Shown piece after piece: positions 10,990-21,365 of a stretch of 64,000 nucleotides of DNA (its first letter is position 1; every line of letters starts with the position of its first letter). Origin of the DNA: Porites lobata (lineage: Eukaryota > Cnidaria > Anthozoa > Scleractinia > Poritidae); NCBI GenBank assembly GCA_942486035.1, contig CALNXK010000039.1, forward strand, positions 1,399,001 through 1,463,000, in the 5' to 3' direction. The notes below the pieces were generated by a model. It did no database searches. It saw only the letters and a list, made by a program, of their open reading frames with translations, and was not told where the DNA came from. Made by a program: the position numbers and the translations under genes.

Positions 10990-13617
10990 AATCTTTACAT
11001 TTACATTTACCGCCTACAGCCTACCCCTCAAATTTGAGGATTATTGGGTGGGTTGGTCAGCGAAAAAAAAAAAGAAAGAAAGTTAACTTAATAGGATAAG
11101 AAACAGGTAGATGATTTAGGCAGCTTACATGGGCTTTGAAAGTATCTAAAGAGCAGTGTTCACTAAAGACAGAAGCAGGCACTTTGTTCCACTGACTAAT
11201 TGTTCTTGAAAAAAAGGATAGATACTCAGTGGACAGGCTAGTTTGAAGCGGGATGAAACTTTCCGAGAGCGAGCGACGTGTCCTGCGCATGACAGAACGC
11301 AGTAGCCCGTGAGAGTTAACAGAGAGGAACCCCCGGGTGATCTTAAAGAGGGCTGTGAACGCCATCCCAGGTCTTCAAGCGTGTTGGTGACGCTAGATGA
11401 GTTGTTGTATCGGCGCAGGCACCATCGAGCGGCGCGGCGCTGTATCCTTTCGATCTTATATGAACCGTTATTCTCAACGTCTGGACGGGGGTCCCAAACA
11501 TTTGAGCAGTAGTCGACCAGGGGGCGGACTAAGCCTTTATAAGCTTTGGCTTTTTAAGTTGACGAATTTACCCGTAAGTTTGTTTTAAGGAAGCCAAGCG
11601 TGCGGTTTGCCTTGGCTGTTATCTCGTCAATGTGTCGATTCCACTTGAGATCTTTTGAGAACCACTGAATACCTAGGTATATGTTTCGCGTGATCAACCT
11701 CCTTTAGTGAAGTGCCATGCAGGTAATAAGTATGTTGGAATGGGCCTTTAGACCACGAGATCCGCAACACCTCACACTTAATGTCGTTAAACTCCATCCT
11801 CCAAGTTGCCTCCCATTTGTGTAGTGCATCAAGGTCATCCTGGAACTGTCTGCAGCGATCTTCACTTGTGATAGTCAAATAGAGAATTGTATCGTCGGCG
11901 AATAGGCGAACCCTCGATCTTATATTCTGCGGGAGATCGTTAATGTATACCAGAAAGAGCACAGGACCCATGACGGAGCCTTGAGGCACACCAGAAAGGA
12001 CAGTTACAAAATCAGACTTCTCGCCATCACCACTACGCATTGTTACCGATTTTCAAGGAAGGCTTTAATCCACTTAAGAGTGTCACCTCTAATACCATAA
12101 TTCTCCAGTTTATAAAGAAGTCTGTTGTGACGATCCTTATCAAAGGCCTTATAAAAGTCCAGTATGGTGATATCGGTCTGCTGAGCGTGTGAGTTGTCGA
12201 CAATATCACTTACAAACTCAATTAGCTGCGATTCACATGACTAGAATCTGCGAAAACCATGCTGCAAATGATACAGGAGATTGTGATGTTCTAGGTGTGA
12301 CATGATACTCTTAGTGATGATGTGCTCTAGCAATTTACTGCAGATACATATCAGGGAAATTGGTCTGTAGTTTGCGGGACTGTCCTTATCCCCTTTCTTA
12401 AAGATGGGGTGACCAAGGCTTTTTTCCAGTCCTCTGGTACTTAGTGAGATGATAGGGACTTACTAAAGATCTTCTGAAGGGCTGGTGCTATTACTGAGGA
12501 GAGCTCCCGGAGGACCATGGGGGGAAGACCATCAGGCCCAGCGGCCTTGTGTGGCTGTAGGTTATCTAATAGCATAGGGATACCAGCAGTTTTAATTGGA
12601 ATGGGTGGCATAGATAGCGTACGGTAAGGGGTATGATCGAGGACCCTATTGCACTGATTTTGACAAAGTTGCTTCAAATCTAAGGGTACATGGCTTGTGA
12701 ACACTGATTGGAAGTAGCTGTTTAAACGGTCGCCTTACCGGCCGCATTGGTTATTAAGTTGCCCTGATGTCTGAGAGGTGGTACCCCCTTGCTGTCAGAT
12801 TTAAACAAGCCCCAGAGACGTTTGTTAGCCCCCATAGAGTCTTCTTCGTTCGTTGGGGTAATAATCTCTTCTTCATTAACTGCCAGTATATGGCACGAAG
12901 CTTCTTTGGGGTGCTTAAACAAGCCTTAAAGACGTTTGTTAGCTCCCATCGCGTCTTCTTCGTTCGTTGGGGTTATAATCTCTTCCACATACTGCCAGTA
13001 TGCGGCCCGAAGCTTCTTTTGGACTTCATGCTTAATGATCTTGTAGCAGGGATCCTTCCTTGCGTGTAGCTTATCCCTTTTCCTCGTGAGGCGTTTCAGT
13101 GAGGGGAACACATATGGCAGGCCATTTCTTGAGCTCGTAAACCTATGTGGTATTAATCGCTGGATACCAGAGGTCAATTCCTCTCGAAAACTAGACCCCA
13201 AATCATCTATTGACAGATCACAGTCCGTAGAATGCACGACAAAGTCTACATATGTAGACATGTGTTCCTTAAGGCCATCCTAGTCTGCTTTTCTATACGA
13301 GGGAACCATCCTGTGTTTTTGTTTGTTGATTGTTGCTCTGATATTACCCTCAACAAACACAGCAACATGGTCACCAATACCTGGGATGACTTGAATCTTG
13401 ATGATAAGACTGTAGTTGTAAGACAATTTTACCCCGCGTATGATTGGTTATAAGTTGGACTGAGCCATGATCGTCAAGACAGTCCGCGAATTTTCGGGTT
13501 GACTCAGGGAAACGACACGTCGGAAATAGGCAATTGTGCAAACGGCTCGCCAGAATTAGTAAATATCAGTTGTAAGCACATTCTAACTACATCGGCAATG
13601 TATATTAGTAGCGGAAG
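10990..13617 (-). mobile_element. CR1/L2-like LINE, 5'-truncated and degenerate
   Basis: Minus-strand fragments give the end of the endonuclease (GIGDHVAVFVEGN, about 13380-13345), a linker, then reverse transcriptase. The RT landmarks are LQPHKAAGPDGLPPMVLREL (12530 region), NYRPISL in degenerate form, TDITILDFYKAFDK (about 12160), VLSGVPQGSVMGPVLFLVYI (about 11990) and FADDT (about 11900). A C-terminal tail follows at 11365-11090, with SFFSRTISQWNKVPASVF. Stops and frameshifts are frequent. The 3' end carries a GGTAAATGTAAATGTAAAG-type short repeat at about 10996-11012 (reverse strand), typical of CR1-like tails. The element interrupts the right arm of the large transposon, so it is the younger insertion. 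Only the C-terminal part of the endonuclease is present, so the copy is 5'-truncated. Confidence 0.8.
12798..13023 (-). repeat. Internal ~118-bp tandem duplication in the LINE
   Basis: Two adjacent, diverged copies share AGACGTTTGTTAGC, GTCTTCTTCGTTCGTTGGGG and GCCCGAAGCTTCTT-type blocks. On the minus strand both encode EEIITPTNEED-MGANKRL. The duplication sits in the region between endonuclease and RT and is not a usual feature of these elements. Confidence 0.75.
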
Positions 13618-13983
13618 TCACAACATCCGTTATTATTGACGTTAGAACCCATGGACAGAGCTTCCTTATAAACCGTTACCATGGAAATGCAAAAAAAGCA
13701 CAAAGTACATCTGAGATTGTAGCTATTACGGATTAACACGCGTCGGCCGAATACTAACCCATTTGCCTGAATAAGTAAAAAGATATATGATTTTTCAAAG
13801 TTTTTGCACCCATACGAAAACGCTGAAATTTGATGCTTCAAAATACCCCCGCCCCCTCAGAAATCGCAGCGTACCAAGTCAGCCACTGACCCCAGAATTT
13901 GTAGGTCCGAATGTCGAATAAGTAATCTATAGGTATTTGGCTATCTGAAGCTGTTGTCAAACTTTTTGTGTAGTGGGGGTGCT
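13618..13983 (-). repeat. Right long inverted repeat, outer segment
   Basis: Reverse complement of about 5610-5950, ending in GTGGGGGTGCT at 13983. It is separated from its inner segment by the LINE insertion and about 110 bp of unmatched sequence at 10877-10990. Confidence 0.85.
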
Positions 13984-14410
13984 ACGATGTTGTATTTTCC
14001 TCCTTGATTAGTGAGCTAGTCTCCCTTGCAGCCGTTTTTGTCTCGTCACACAACTGACTAGCTGTGAGCAAACTCGAGTCCGAGGGGTGGGGAAACATAG
14101 GAGAACCCCCCTGCCTCCTTTGTATCCTCGCGAATTCTCGGCTCGCTTGCGTATTTTATCACAGCTTGCTTTGCTCGCCACTTGGAATGAAGAGCTTGCT
14201 TACATGCTCTTCGAGAGGCTGTTGGTCTTACAATATGGAATTGTGTTGCAGGGTAGGTGTCGAGATGACTCTAAGGAAAAAGGACAGAAGTCGTGGCGAT
14301 GGGTACATAACCATTTTATTCTGTAGAAGCGAGGCTAAGATGTACAAAACTACCAATGCATGATGCAGGTAAGGAGTATCATTAAGGACCATACTTACAG
14401 CTGATGTTAT
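13984..14410. other. No gene recognised
   Basis: Unique-looking sequence between the large transposon and a MITE pair. Two overlapping short frames at 14064-14363 show no family signature. Confidence 0.5.
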
Positions 14411-14803
14411 GGAGCTTAAGCAACGTCGACGGCGACGGCAAGGAGAACGGTAAAAAAACAATAGGTCTAGATTAGCAAAACAACAACTTTGCTCGTTCAT
14501 CACGCTTTTTTTACATTTCTTTGCCGTCACTGCACGACTACGAAGGAAAATGCCTAATTTCACGTCTCGCGGAGGACTTGAACACAAGACTACGACTTTC
14601 TTTTTCTTTTCCTGATTTTTGATACAGTCTTTTAGGAATCAACTCCAGCAAAACATTTTTGCCAACACATTTGACGAGTTAAACGAGATGGAATAAGCAC
14701 GATTAAGTCAGGAGCCAACCTCCTGATATAGTTTAAAGAAGTGCAAATTCACTTTGTAAGGTACGTTTTCGTGACCGTCGCCGTCGTCGTTGCTTGAGCT
14801 TCC
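14411..14803. mobile_element. MITE of the GGAGCTTAAGCAACG family (copy 1)
   Basis: The left end is GGAGCTTAAGCAACGTCGAC. The right end is the reverse complement of GGAAGCTCAAGCAACGACG. Both are followed inward by GACGGCGACGG. TA dinucleotides flank both sides, allowing one base of decay at the left tip, which suggests Tc1/mariner-type mobilisation. It has no coding capacity. Related elements lie at 14809-15029 and 57241-57551. Confidence 0.7.
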
Positions 14804-14808
14804 TATTA

Positions 14809-15029
14809 GGGAGCTTAAGCAGCGACGTTTTTGAGCGACGCACGTCAACCGGAAGTGAGGTATTTTCCCTCTTAACATGCCTTGATGATATAAAATTTGT
14901 ATTCCTTAGCTTCTTTACTGTTATAGAGGCGATTTGACTGAAAATTTGCGCGAAACCACCGTCAAAAAATGAAAAAAGGCCACTTCCGGTTGACGTGCGT
15001 CGCTCAAAAACGTTGTTGCGTAAGCTCCC
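14809..15029. mobile_element. MITE of the same family (copy 2), 50-bp inverted ends
   Basis: The left end GGGAGCTTAAGCAGCGACG continues into TTTTTGAGCGACGCACGTC and AACCGGAAGTG. All of this recurs inverted at about 14980-15029. TA (TATTA on both sides) flanks it at 14804-14808 and 15030-15034. The element abuts copy 1, sharing the TATTA between them. Confidence 0.85.
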
Positions 15030-15870
15030 TATTAACACCCCTTCAACGCCGGTGCATTTTAGCCTTGCGTCCACACTAAAAGGATAAAATACGGAGGTTT
15101 GGCAAGCGAAGTCATCGGAAAAAGAAGATATCTATCGTCTTAGTGTAGATAGGCAACAAGGAAGATTTTTGAAACTCTAATTTCATAACAACACGTCCAA
15201 AAAAGATCTGGGAGCGAAGATGTGTCGGAAACGAAACGTACGCCGTCGCGAGGTTTTAAAATGTTCAGGTTTTGTTGACACATGAGCGGAAGTCTTAGAA
15301 AGAGGAGCTACTTTTTCAGCGGCGTAGCCAGCTTTTCGACCAATTGTAGGCCTGGCTGACTTTCATTTCCACATATCCTGAAAATTGCACCCATGACTAG
15401 TACATACTGGCCTCACCAACACTTTTAGCTCACCCAAACAACGTATAATTTATTACAAGCGGTAAAGTTATCAAACCAAAAATTTGCAGGCCCGGGCCTA
15501 CAGGTCTATGGGCTGGCTACGCCCCTGGTTTTATTTATAACTTAACAAAAATTATGAGAGGGCATGTGTGCAATATATCTTGATAAAGCATGCGTGTAAC
15601 GTCACAGCATTAATTTATGCCTATACTATACTGGGTAGTTTTTCATGTTGACATGAAACGCTATCCGCTATAATTTTAACACTTGTTCACCCCTCGCCAA
15701 AGATGGGCATAGAAACTTATCCGATATGTGACAGATCAGTGCGGCGCAGTGTCGCTCCGTTACAGCGCGACGAAATCCCCGTTCTCACGTGTGGACGCGG
15801 TATTGTGTACTTAAGAAATCACGACTTAATTACGAGGACGAAAAAGAGAAAACTCCTTCTTTCTGGCCGG
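15030..15870. other. No gene recognised
   Basis: Non-coding. The last 60 bases (about 15815-15870) already resemble the spacer of the tandem repeat that follows, so a decayed extra unit may begin here. Confidence 0.45.
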
Positions 15871-16320
15871 GATACAGTGTCCTCTTGTGTGAAGAGAAGC
15901 CCTATGCTGCTATACCCAATATGGTTTTAATACTGGTGCAAGATTTGTCCGGTATAGCGTAGACACATCCTAAGCGAACGTTTGTTAACATGTGCAATTA
16001 CGACTGAATTAAGAGGTGAGATACAGTGTCCTCATGTGTGAATGAGAAGCCCTATACGGCTATACCCGATATGGTTTTAATACTGGTGCAAGATTTGTCC
16101 AGTATAGCGTAGACACATCCTAAGGGAACGTTTGTTAAGATGTGCAGTTATGACTGAATTAAGAGGTGAGATACAGTGTCCTCATGTGTGAATGAGAAGC
16201 CCTCTCAATATCCGGTATGGTTTTAATACAGGCGTAAGAGTTGTCCGGTAGCAATTACGACTCAATTACGGCTAAAACAAAAATCCTTTTTTATCTAGCG
16301 GGATACAGTGTCCTTGGACA
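15871..16320. repeat. Tandem repeat, ~149-bp unit, about three copies
   Basis: GATACAGTGTCCTC starts at 15871, 16020 and 16170, and a fourth GATACAGTGTCC is at 16302. This gives spacings of 149, 150 and 132 bp. Each full unit contains TATGGTTTTAATAC and AAGATTTGTCC, and the first two also contain TAGCGTAGACACATCCTAAG. The third is shorter and more diverged. Confidence 0.85.
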
Positions 16321-17715
16321 GCGGTGCAAGATCGAGTTTTATATTCTACAAAGAGCGGCTTAACGTAGATGAACTGAAGTCTAAAGCCGTGGCCCAGGTC
16401 CTAAAGACTCGTATGAAGAAATTCGGGGAAACGCGGCTAACATAAACATCGCTCTCCCTTTTAAATCAAATGATACGGTAACCAACTGAATATTCCATCC
16501 TATGATCTAACGTCGCAACTATTCCGTTTTCAGTTTTGTGCATGTATAGTACTGTGATCTAGCCGGCATCTTCAACCTTGCGTTTTCGAACATCGACCAA
16601 CGATAGCAGATCATACATTTTTCGATGATTTTACTAAGCAAAAGCAAGATACAGTTTTAAAATCCTATTTCTTTCATTGCACTCAACCAATTACAGCGAT
16701 TAGTCATCTCGTCGGACTTTAGTCTCTTCAGCTCATAGAGGTAGAAATCTAGCGGATATAAAGATCACTTTTAAAACTATGCCGGGTTTTTCTGTGTAAA
16801 TAAAGCTGGTAAGAAAAGTTCGGGTATTACAAGCACTTTGAATTTGATTTACATTCTTCAGAAAGCGTGTTTGTCTGCGAAAGTTTCTTTAATCGTTCAC
16901 ACTCAACGTGTCCATAGCATTGTAACAAAAACATTGTATCTGGCTACGTGTATGGCCAACTAAATAAAATCAATTGGGGGTTGGAAGGTGTTTTTGAAAC
17001 AAATTATATGGCAGATGCATTGGTTGTAATTAAATTGCTTACCGTAACTTATAGAGTTCTGCCTGTTCTTCATTTCTCTGTGTCGAAGGACTGTAACGAC
17101 ATCAGGGGCACCCAACGAGAATATAGTTCAAAACCACTTAAACATAGCATTGTTAAACGTATTTTAGTATTTAAACGGTAGATATAGGCATATTTTTATC
17201 CCCTAAAAATTATTTTTCATCTGTTCGGATTTCCTAGCTGAAAGTCTAGTGATCCGAAAATTATAGTGATCAACACTTACCTTTTCGAAAATTTGAGCCA
17301 GAAAAAAGGCTCCCGAAAATTCCAGATGACCTTTTTAGGGTAAAAATCCGTTAAAAATGGGCAATTATACCATTTTTTAGATGTTCGAAAATCCTAGGAG
17401 AGGCAGGCAAGCAAGAAATTTTACAACAAATGCTCCGAAAAGTCCAGATCTCAAATCGTCTTCCGAATAGATATTTTCCGAAAATTGACGTTGAGTGCTC
17501 CTGACGACATAGCTCTTTCTGAGTGAGATTTTATGTTGCTCTCGTGGCGAGCGTGTCACATAGAGCAGTACGCGTTTATCAAAAAGGCGTCTTTCTTGCT
17601 ACTCATAACTAAAGTCGGTTTCTCTCGATTGAATTATTTCATTGTCCATACAAAAGAAATCGTTAACTTCATCAAATTCAATCAGAAATCAATATATTAT
17701 CAATACCTTTTGTTA
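16321..17715. other. No gene recognised
   Basis: Non-coding. Short direct repeats of the type TCCGAAAATT / CCAGATC occur around 17225-17490 and may be an old decayed tandem array. Confidence 0.45.
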
Positions 17716-17880
17716 TGATCGCCCCATGTAAGGGAATCCGGATTCCGGAATCCAGGAATTTTTTGCTTGTGGAATCCGGAATCCTGGGCTTTGTAATCCG
17801 GAATCCAGCACTAAGAATCCGGAATCCTACTAAAGATTGGAATCCGGAATCCAAGTTACTAAAGATCCACTCCAGGTTAA
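17716..17880 (+). repeat. GGAATCC-rich interspersed repeat
   Basis: The left boundary reads CCCCATGTAAGGGAATCC. Inside, the heptamer pair GGAATCCGGAATCC recurs five times with short variable spacers. The same family lies in reverse orientation at 38358-38490. Confidence 0.8.
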
Positions 17881-20800
17881 ACTGAGCTACTCGCTCGAAA
17901 GAAAAACCATCAGTCTATGGAAAGCCTCCCGAGGGTATAGACCTGAACGTGACGACATAATATCGGTATATCTGGTGTCAAAACAATAGTCCACGAGAAA
18001 GGTCGAGCTAACGGTCACATGATTAAAATTCTATAATAGCGAGGGAGCCCTTGCTTATGAGCGGCTGGGAGCATCACAAAATTCGGGGGTTTTCAAGGGA
18101 AAACAACGCAGCCTTTTGAAGGTATAAATTGAATTGTTATGAACAACTTCGACCTCTGGCTATGTTTGATTCTCTGTTGTTCACTCGCCTCGCTGAACTT
18201 TAAAAAATCAAAAGCGATTTTATGCGAGCTTTTTGACCTGGCATAGGAATGGAAAAGGTTCAACTGGGGTGAACCTTTTCTTGAACCTTCCTGGTCCTCC
18301 TGGTTCGCAAATGAAAATAAACGTCTACGTTCAACAGTTTACCTAAAAAGAAAAAAAAGGAAATTCACAGTCTCCTAGTCCCTAATTTGGTCCTAGTAGT
18401 TTCGCTGAGAACAGTTTCATAGTTTCGATAATCTTTATTTGAGGAATAGGCCAGGAACTGTCAGAACCGTACCAATCAGCTGTCACTAAAGTAATCACGG
18501 GCAAGGCCTAGGACGCGGTGGGTGCCTTTTTCATTCATTCCCCGACATTCGAGTGAAATTTCGCCACCTCTTCGATCAGACCGGTTTGAAGTTTGTTGTT
18601 TGTTGGATTTTCTTTTCCACTCTTTTTTTTAAAAAAGGCGTTATTGGAAAGCACAAGCAAAAACAAAAGGCTGAAAATTTTATACCAATTTTTAGCTGAC
18701 TGCGAGTACAGAACGTGGCGGCAAGCAACAAGTCACAAACATGAACAAAAGAAACGTTATACGTTAAACGTTTATAGTTTTAAGCCCGCTGATTGATTTT
18801 TTTCTCAATCATAATTGAATGTAATATAAATTTCACGTCGTCCTTGAGAAACATATCGTATACATGAGCGCTATATAGTTGTTGAACGCTTAAAACTAGC
18901 CAACGCGTCAGAAACGCGCAAGTCTCTCTCGATCTCTCAGTCATCTCAGACTCGATCGAGGATCAGACGGACTTTTCATGTTTTCTGGTTCTACTGTTGT
19001 GAGTAGGCCTCGTTCACATTGAGCTCGCTGTTGGAAATTAGACCGATCTGAGATCGGTTTAGCCCGTAATTTATTTTTCTTTGAAATGGATCCTAGAGCT
19101 ACCTAGAACGCGCTAATATGAAATAAAACTCGCGGGGGATTTCATAATCTCACACTTATTGATGAAGCCAAAGGCGAGATCTGGTCAAATCCGATTTTGT
19201 ACCCGTGATTGCCTGTCAGGAATGTGACAGGCCATGAAAGAGCGCATGCTCGTATCAAGAAATGGTCTATTGTTCCGGGTCCAATTCACCAAAACAATAC
19301 CCTTTTATCCTAGGTGTTGCTGCCGAAAACAGACCGAACAGTCTGTGCATGATCGTTTTATCTTCGGCGTGACAAATTTGTAATATTAGCGGGGAGGAGA
19401 GAGGTTTTTTATGCCTTGACGCGATGCTATTTTAACTGGGGTACTGAGGGGAAAGTTTCGCCACGAGGCGCTCGTTGTCAAGTAAACCATAGGGGCGTAA
19501 ACGTTTTCTGTTTGCTTATCTTACATGTAACTACTACCAGACATGATAAATTAACAAGTGAGATTCCACTGGCAGTGGAATTCTTACCCACTGATCGGCA
19601 CCTGAAGCCTGAAGAAGGTACCTCTTTCGGGAGGAGCCTCTCCGTAAAGGCCATTATAGTCCCCCATTCCCCCCTCGGATCTGTAGTGAACCAGTTAGTG
19701 AATGAAAAGGGGCAAACAAATCAAGACGAACAAAACATTAAGCTACCCTCGTGAAAAAAAAAAAAAGGATTTCCACCTTGGGTTTGCGAAATTAAAATTT
19801 TTGCAACTTTCAAAATTTCCAACCCCCGACTGACTTTGTAATGAGAGTATAGCCAAAAGAAAATTGTGGTCGCTTTGTTAAATGGCAGCAAGTAAGCTAC
19901 CTTTCGAACGCGCGTGACCTTTCTTCTGCGGCTACAGGATAGGTTACCACACAGGTTCATAACAGGTTCCACCGGCAAAAAGTCAGATCCAGAGTGCTGG
20001 AGGAGATCGAGGAGGACACATTAAACTTCATCGAGTTCGGTAGGATTGCCTTTTAAAAAGTTTAACAAGAAGACGCCCGAAGGCGCTTACGCGGGATGTG
20101 TGGGTTTCAGAAAGAATTACGGGTATGTTGGATGGAAATGGAAGTTGAGTAGTGTATGCAACAGATGTGTGCAGGAGAGACGGAGATGTTCTGTTAAGGA
20201 CTAATACACTAGAAGATGAGTTACACACAAGGGTTCCTTTGCTACTCAAACCAAAACTTACATCAATATTACCACCATATATGTTAGGAGAATGGGGTAG
20301 TTCACTAAAATTTGCATTCCTTTACTAATGTCCTCAAAAAATGCACTTCCACATTTAACAATAGCGTGTAATGTATCATACTTCCAATAACTACAGGGCT
20401 GCAAGGAAGTGCTCTAGGGAAAATTTCAGAGAGCCCTTTAGGCTCCCCAAGCATTTTTAGCTGGGGTACCCGGGCCTCTAAGTTGGTCGCCCAAATTGAT
20501 AAATCAATGAGCTGTTAGTTAATTATTAAACATTAAACAAATTATTTTCTTAACGAGTCAAGCAGAATTTTATGAACATTTTTTTCATGAAAAATCACAT
20601 CCCTTTGACCTCCTGAGCGTGCGAAAAAAAAAAAAACCCGCATGTTGTCATATGAAAGTAAGTTTTCGCGCCATATGAGAAACATGGACAACGCCGCCGA
20701 ACATTTCATGTTTTTTAAATAGAAAAATAAATTTGGGGTCAAAAATAAGGGCACTATTGTTTTTACTAATCATTTTGATTTAGGTCAGGAGCTCCTGTTT

Positions 20801-20887
20801 AGGTTGAAAAGAAAATTTGCTTGTTAAGATTGACTGAGATCGCGTGGAGCTTTCCAGGAAAACTGTTATGATTTCAACGAAACCGCG
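17881..20887. other. No gene recognised (3 kb)
   Basis: Non-coding. A small perfect hairpin (AAAAGGTTCA...TGAACCTTTT) is at about 18253-18278. Open frames at 19416-19754 and 20028-20249 match nothing I know and lack splice context. Confidence 0.45.
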
Positions 20888-21365
20888 GCGCCCCCCCCCG
20901 GGGGGTTACTTGCGTTAATTTTTGCTGGGTATGTGCCGCTGGCCTCTCAGAACCCCTACCCCATTATAGTCTTTTCTGTGGCCAATATTGTAGACCCCAT
21001 ATTAGTCACTCTTGGGGAAATATGTAATTTTTGCGATCCCAAGTTAGTCACTTTCTATTTATGTATCTACCTTATCAATCCTTTAAATAGGTCATCAAGA
21101 AATGAATTGACCTATTTTTTTAATAAATTGAATGAAGAACACTTTACTTTTCACCCGCAGTACAAATATCCTGATAGGTTTGCTAACCGTAAATATGAAC
21201 AGCTCTCTTACCCCAAAAATCCGAAAATGTGCGACCCCATTCTAGTAACTCTTTTGAAAATGCAACCCCATTAATGTTCAATCTAGTCGTGAAAATGCGA
21301 CCCCATCCAGCGGCACATCCCTATTAGCCTCTTTATAAGGAAGTGCCCCCCCCCCCCCCCACCGG
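20888..21365. repeat. C/G-capped interspersed repeat with inverted ends
   Basis: A C-run followed by GGGGGG begins the element, then GGGTATGTGCCGCTGG. The other end carries CCAGCGGCACATCCC and a 17-base C run. Inside are repeated ACCCCATTMTAGTMACTCTT-like segments. I recognise the type as a common marine invertebrate repeat. Relatives or fragments lie at 24121-24330 and 26190-26430. Confidence 0.75.

Larger units (their letters stand above)
5610..13983 (-). mobile_element. Decayed DNA transposon with ~600-bp inverted repeats and a Cys-rich-tailed ORF
   Basis: Bases 5610-6213 reappear in inverted orientation at 10611-10876 plus 13618-13983. Both outer ends carry AGCACCCCCAC, followed by (C/T)ACACAAAA. 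Between the inner ends lies one long degenerate ORF on the minus strand (6446-9836). Inverted repeats framing a multicopy-type ORF suggest an autonomous DNA transposon of about 5.6 kb once the 2.7-kb LINE in the right arm is discounted. No clear target-site duplication is seen: the left flank reads GGTTACAC and the right flank ACGATGTT, with only AC in common. The superfamily is not assigned. Confidence 0.65.

Noticed and set aside
15871..16320. CRISPR-like array
   Set aside because: The units are 149 bp, wholly repeated without unique spacers, and the sequence is eukaryotic. It is a tandem repeat.
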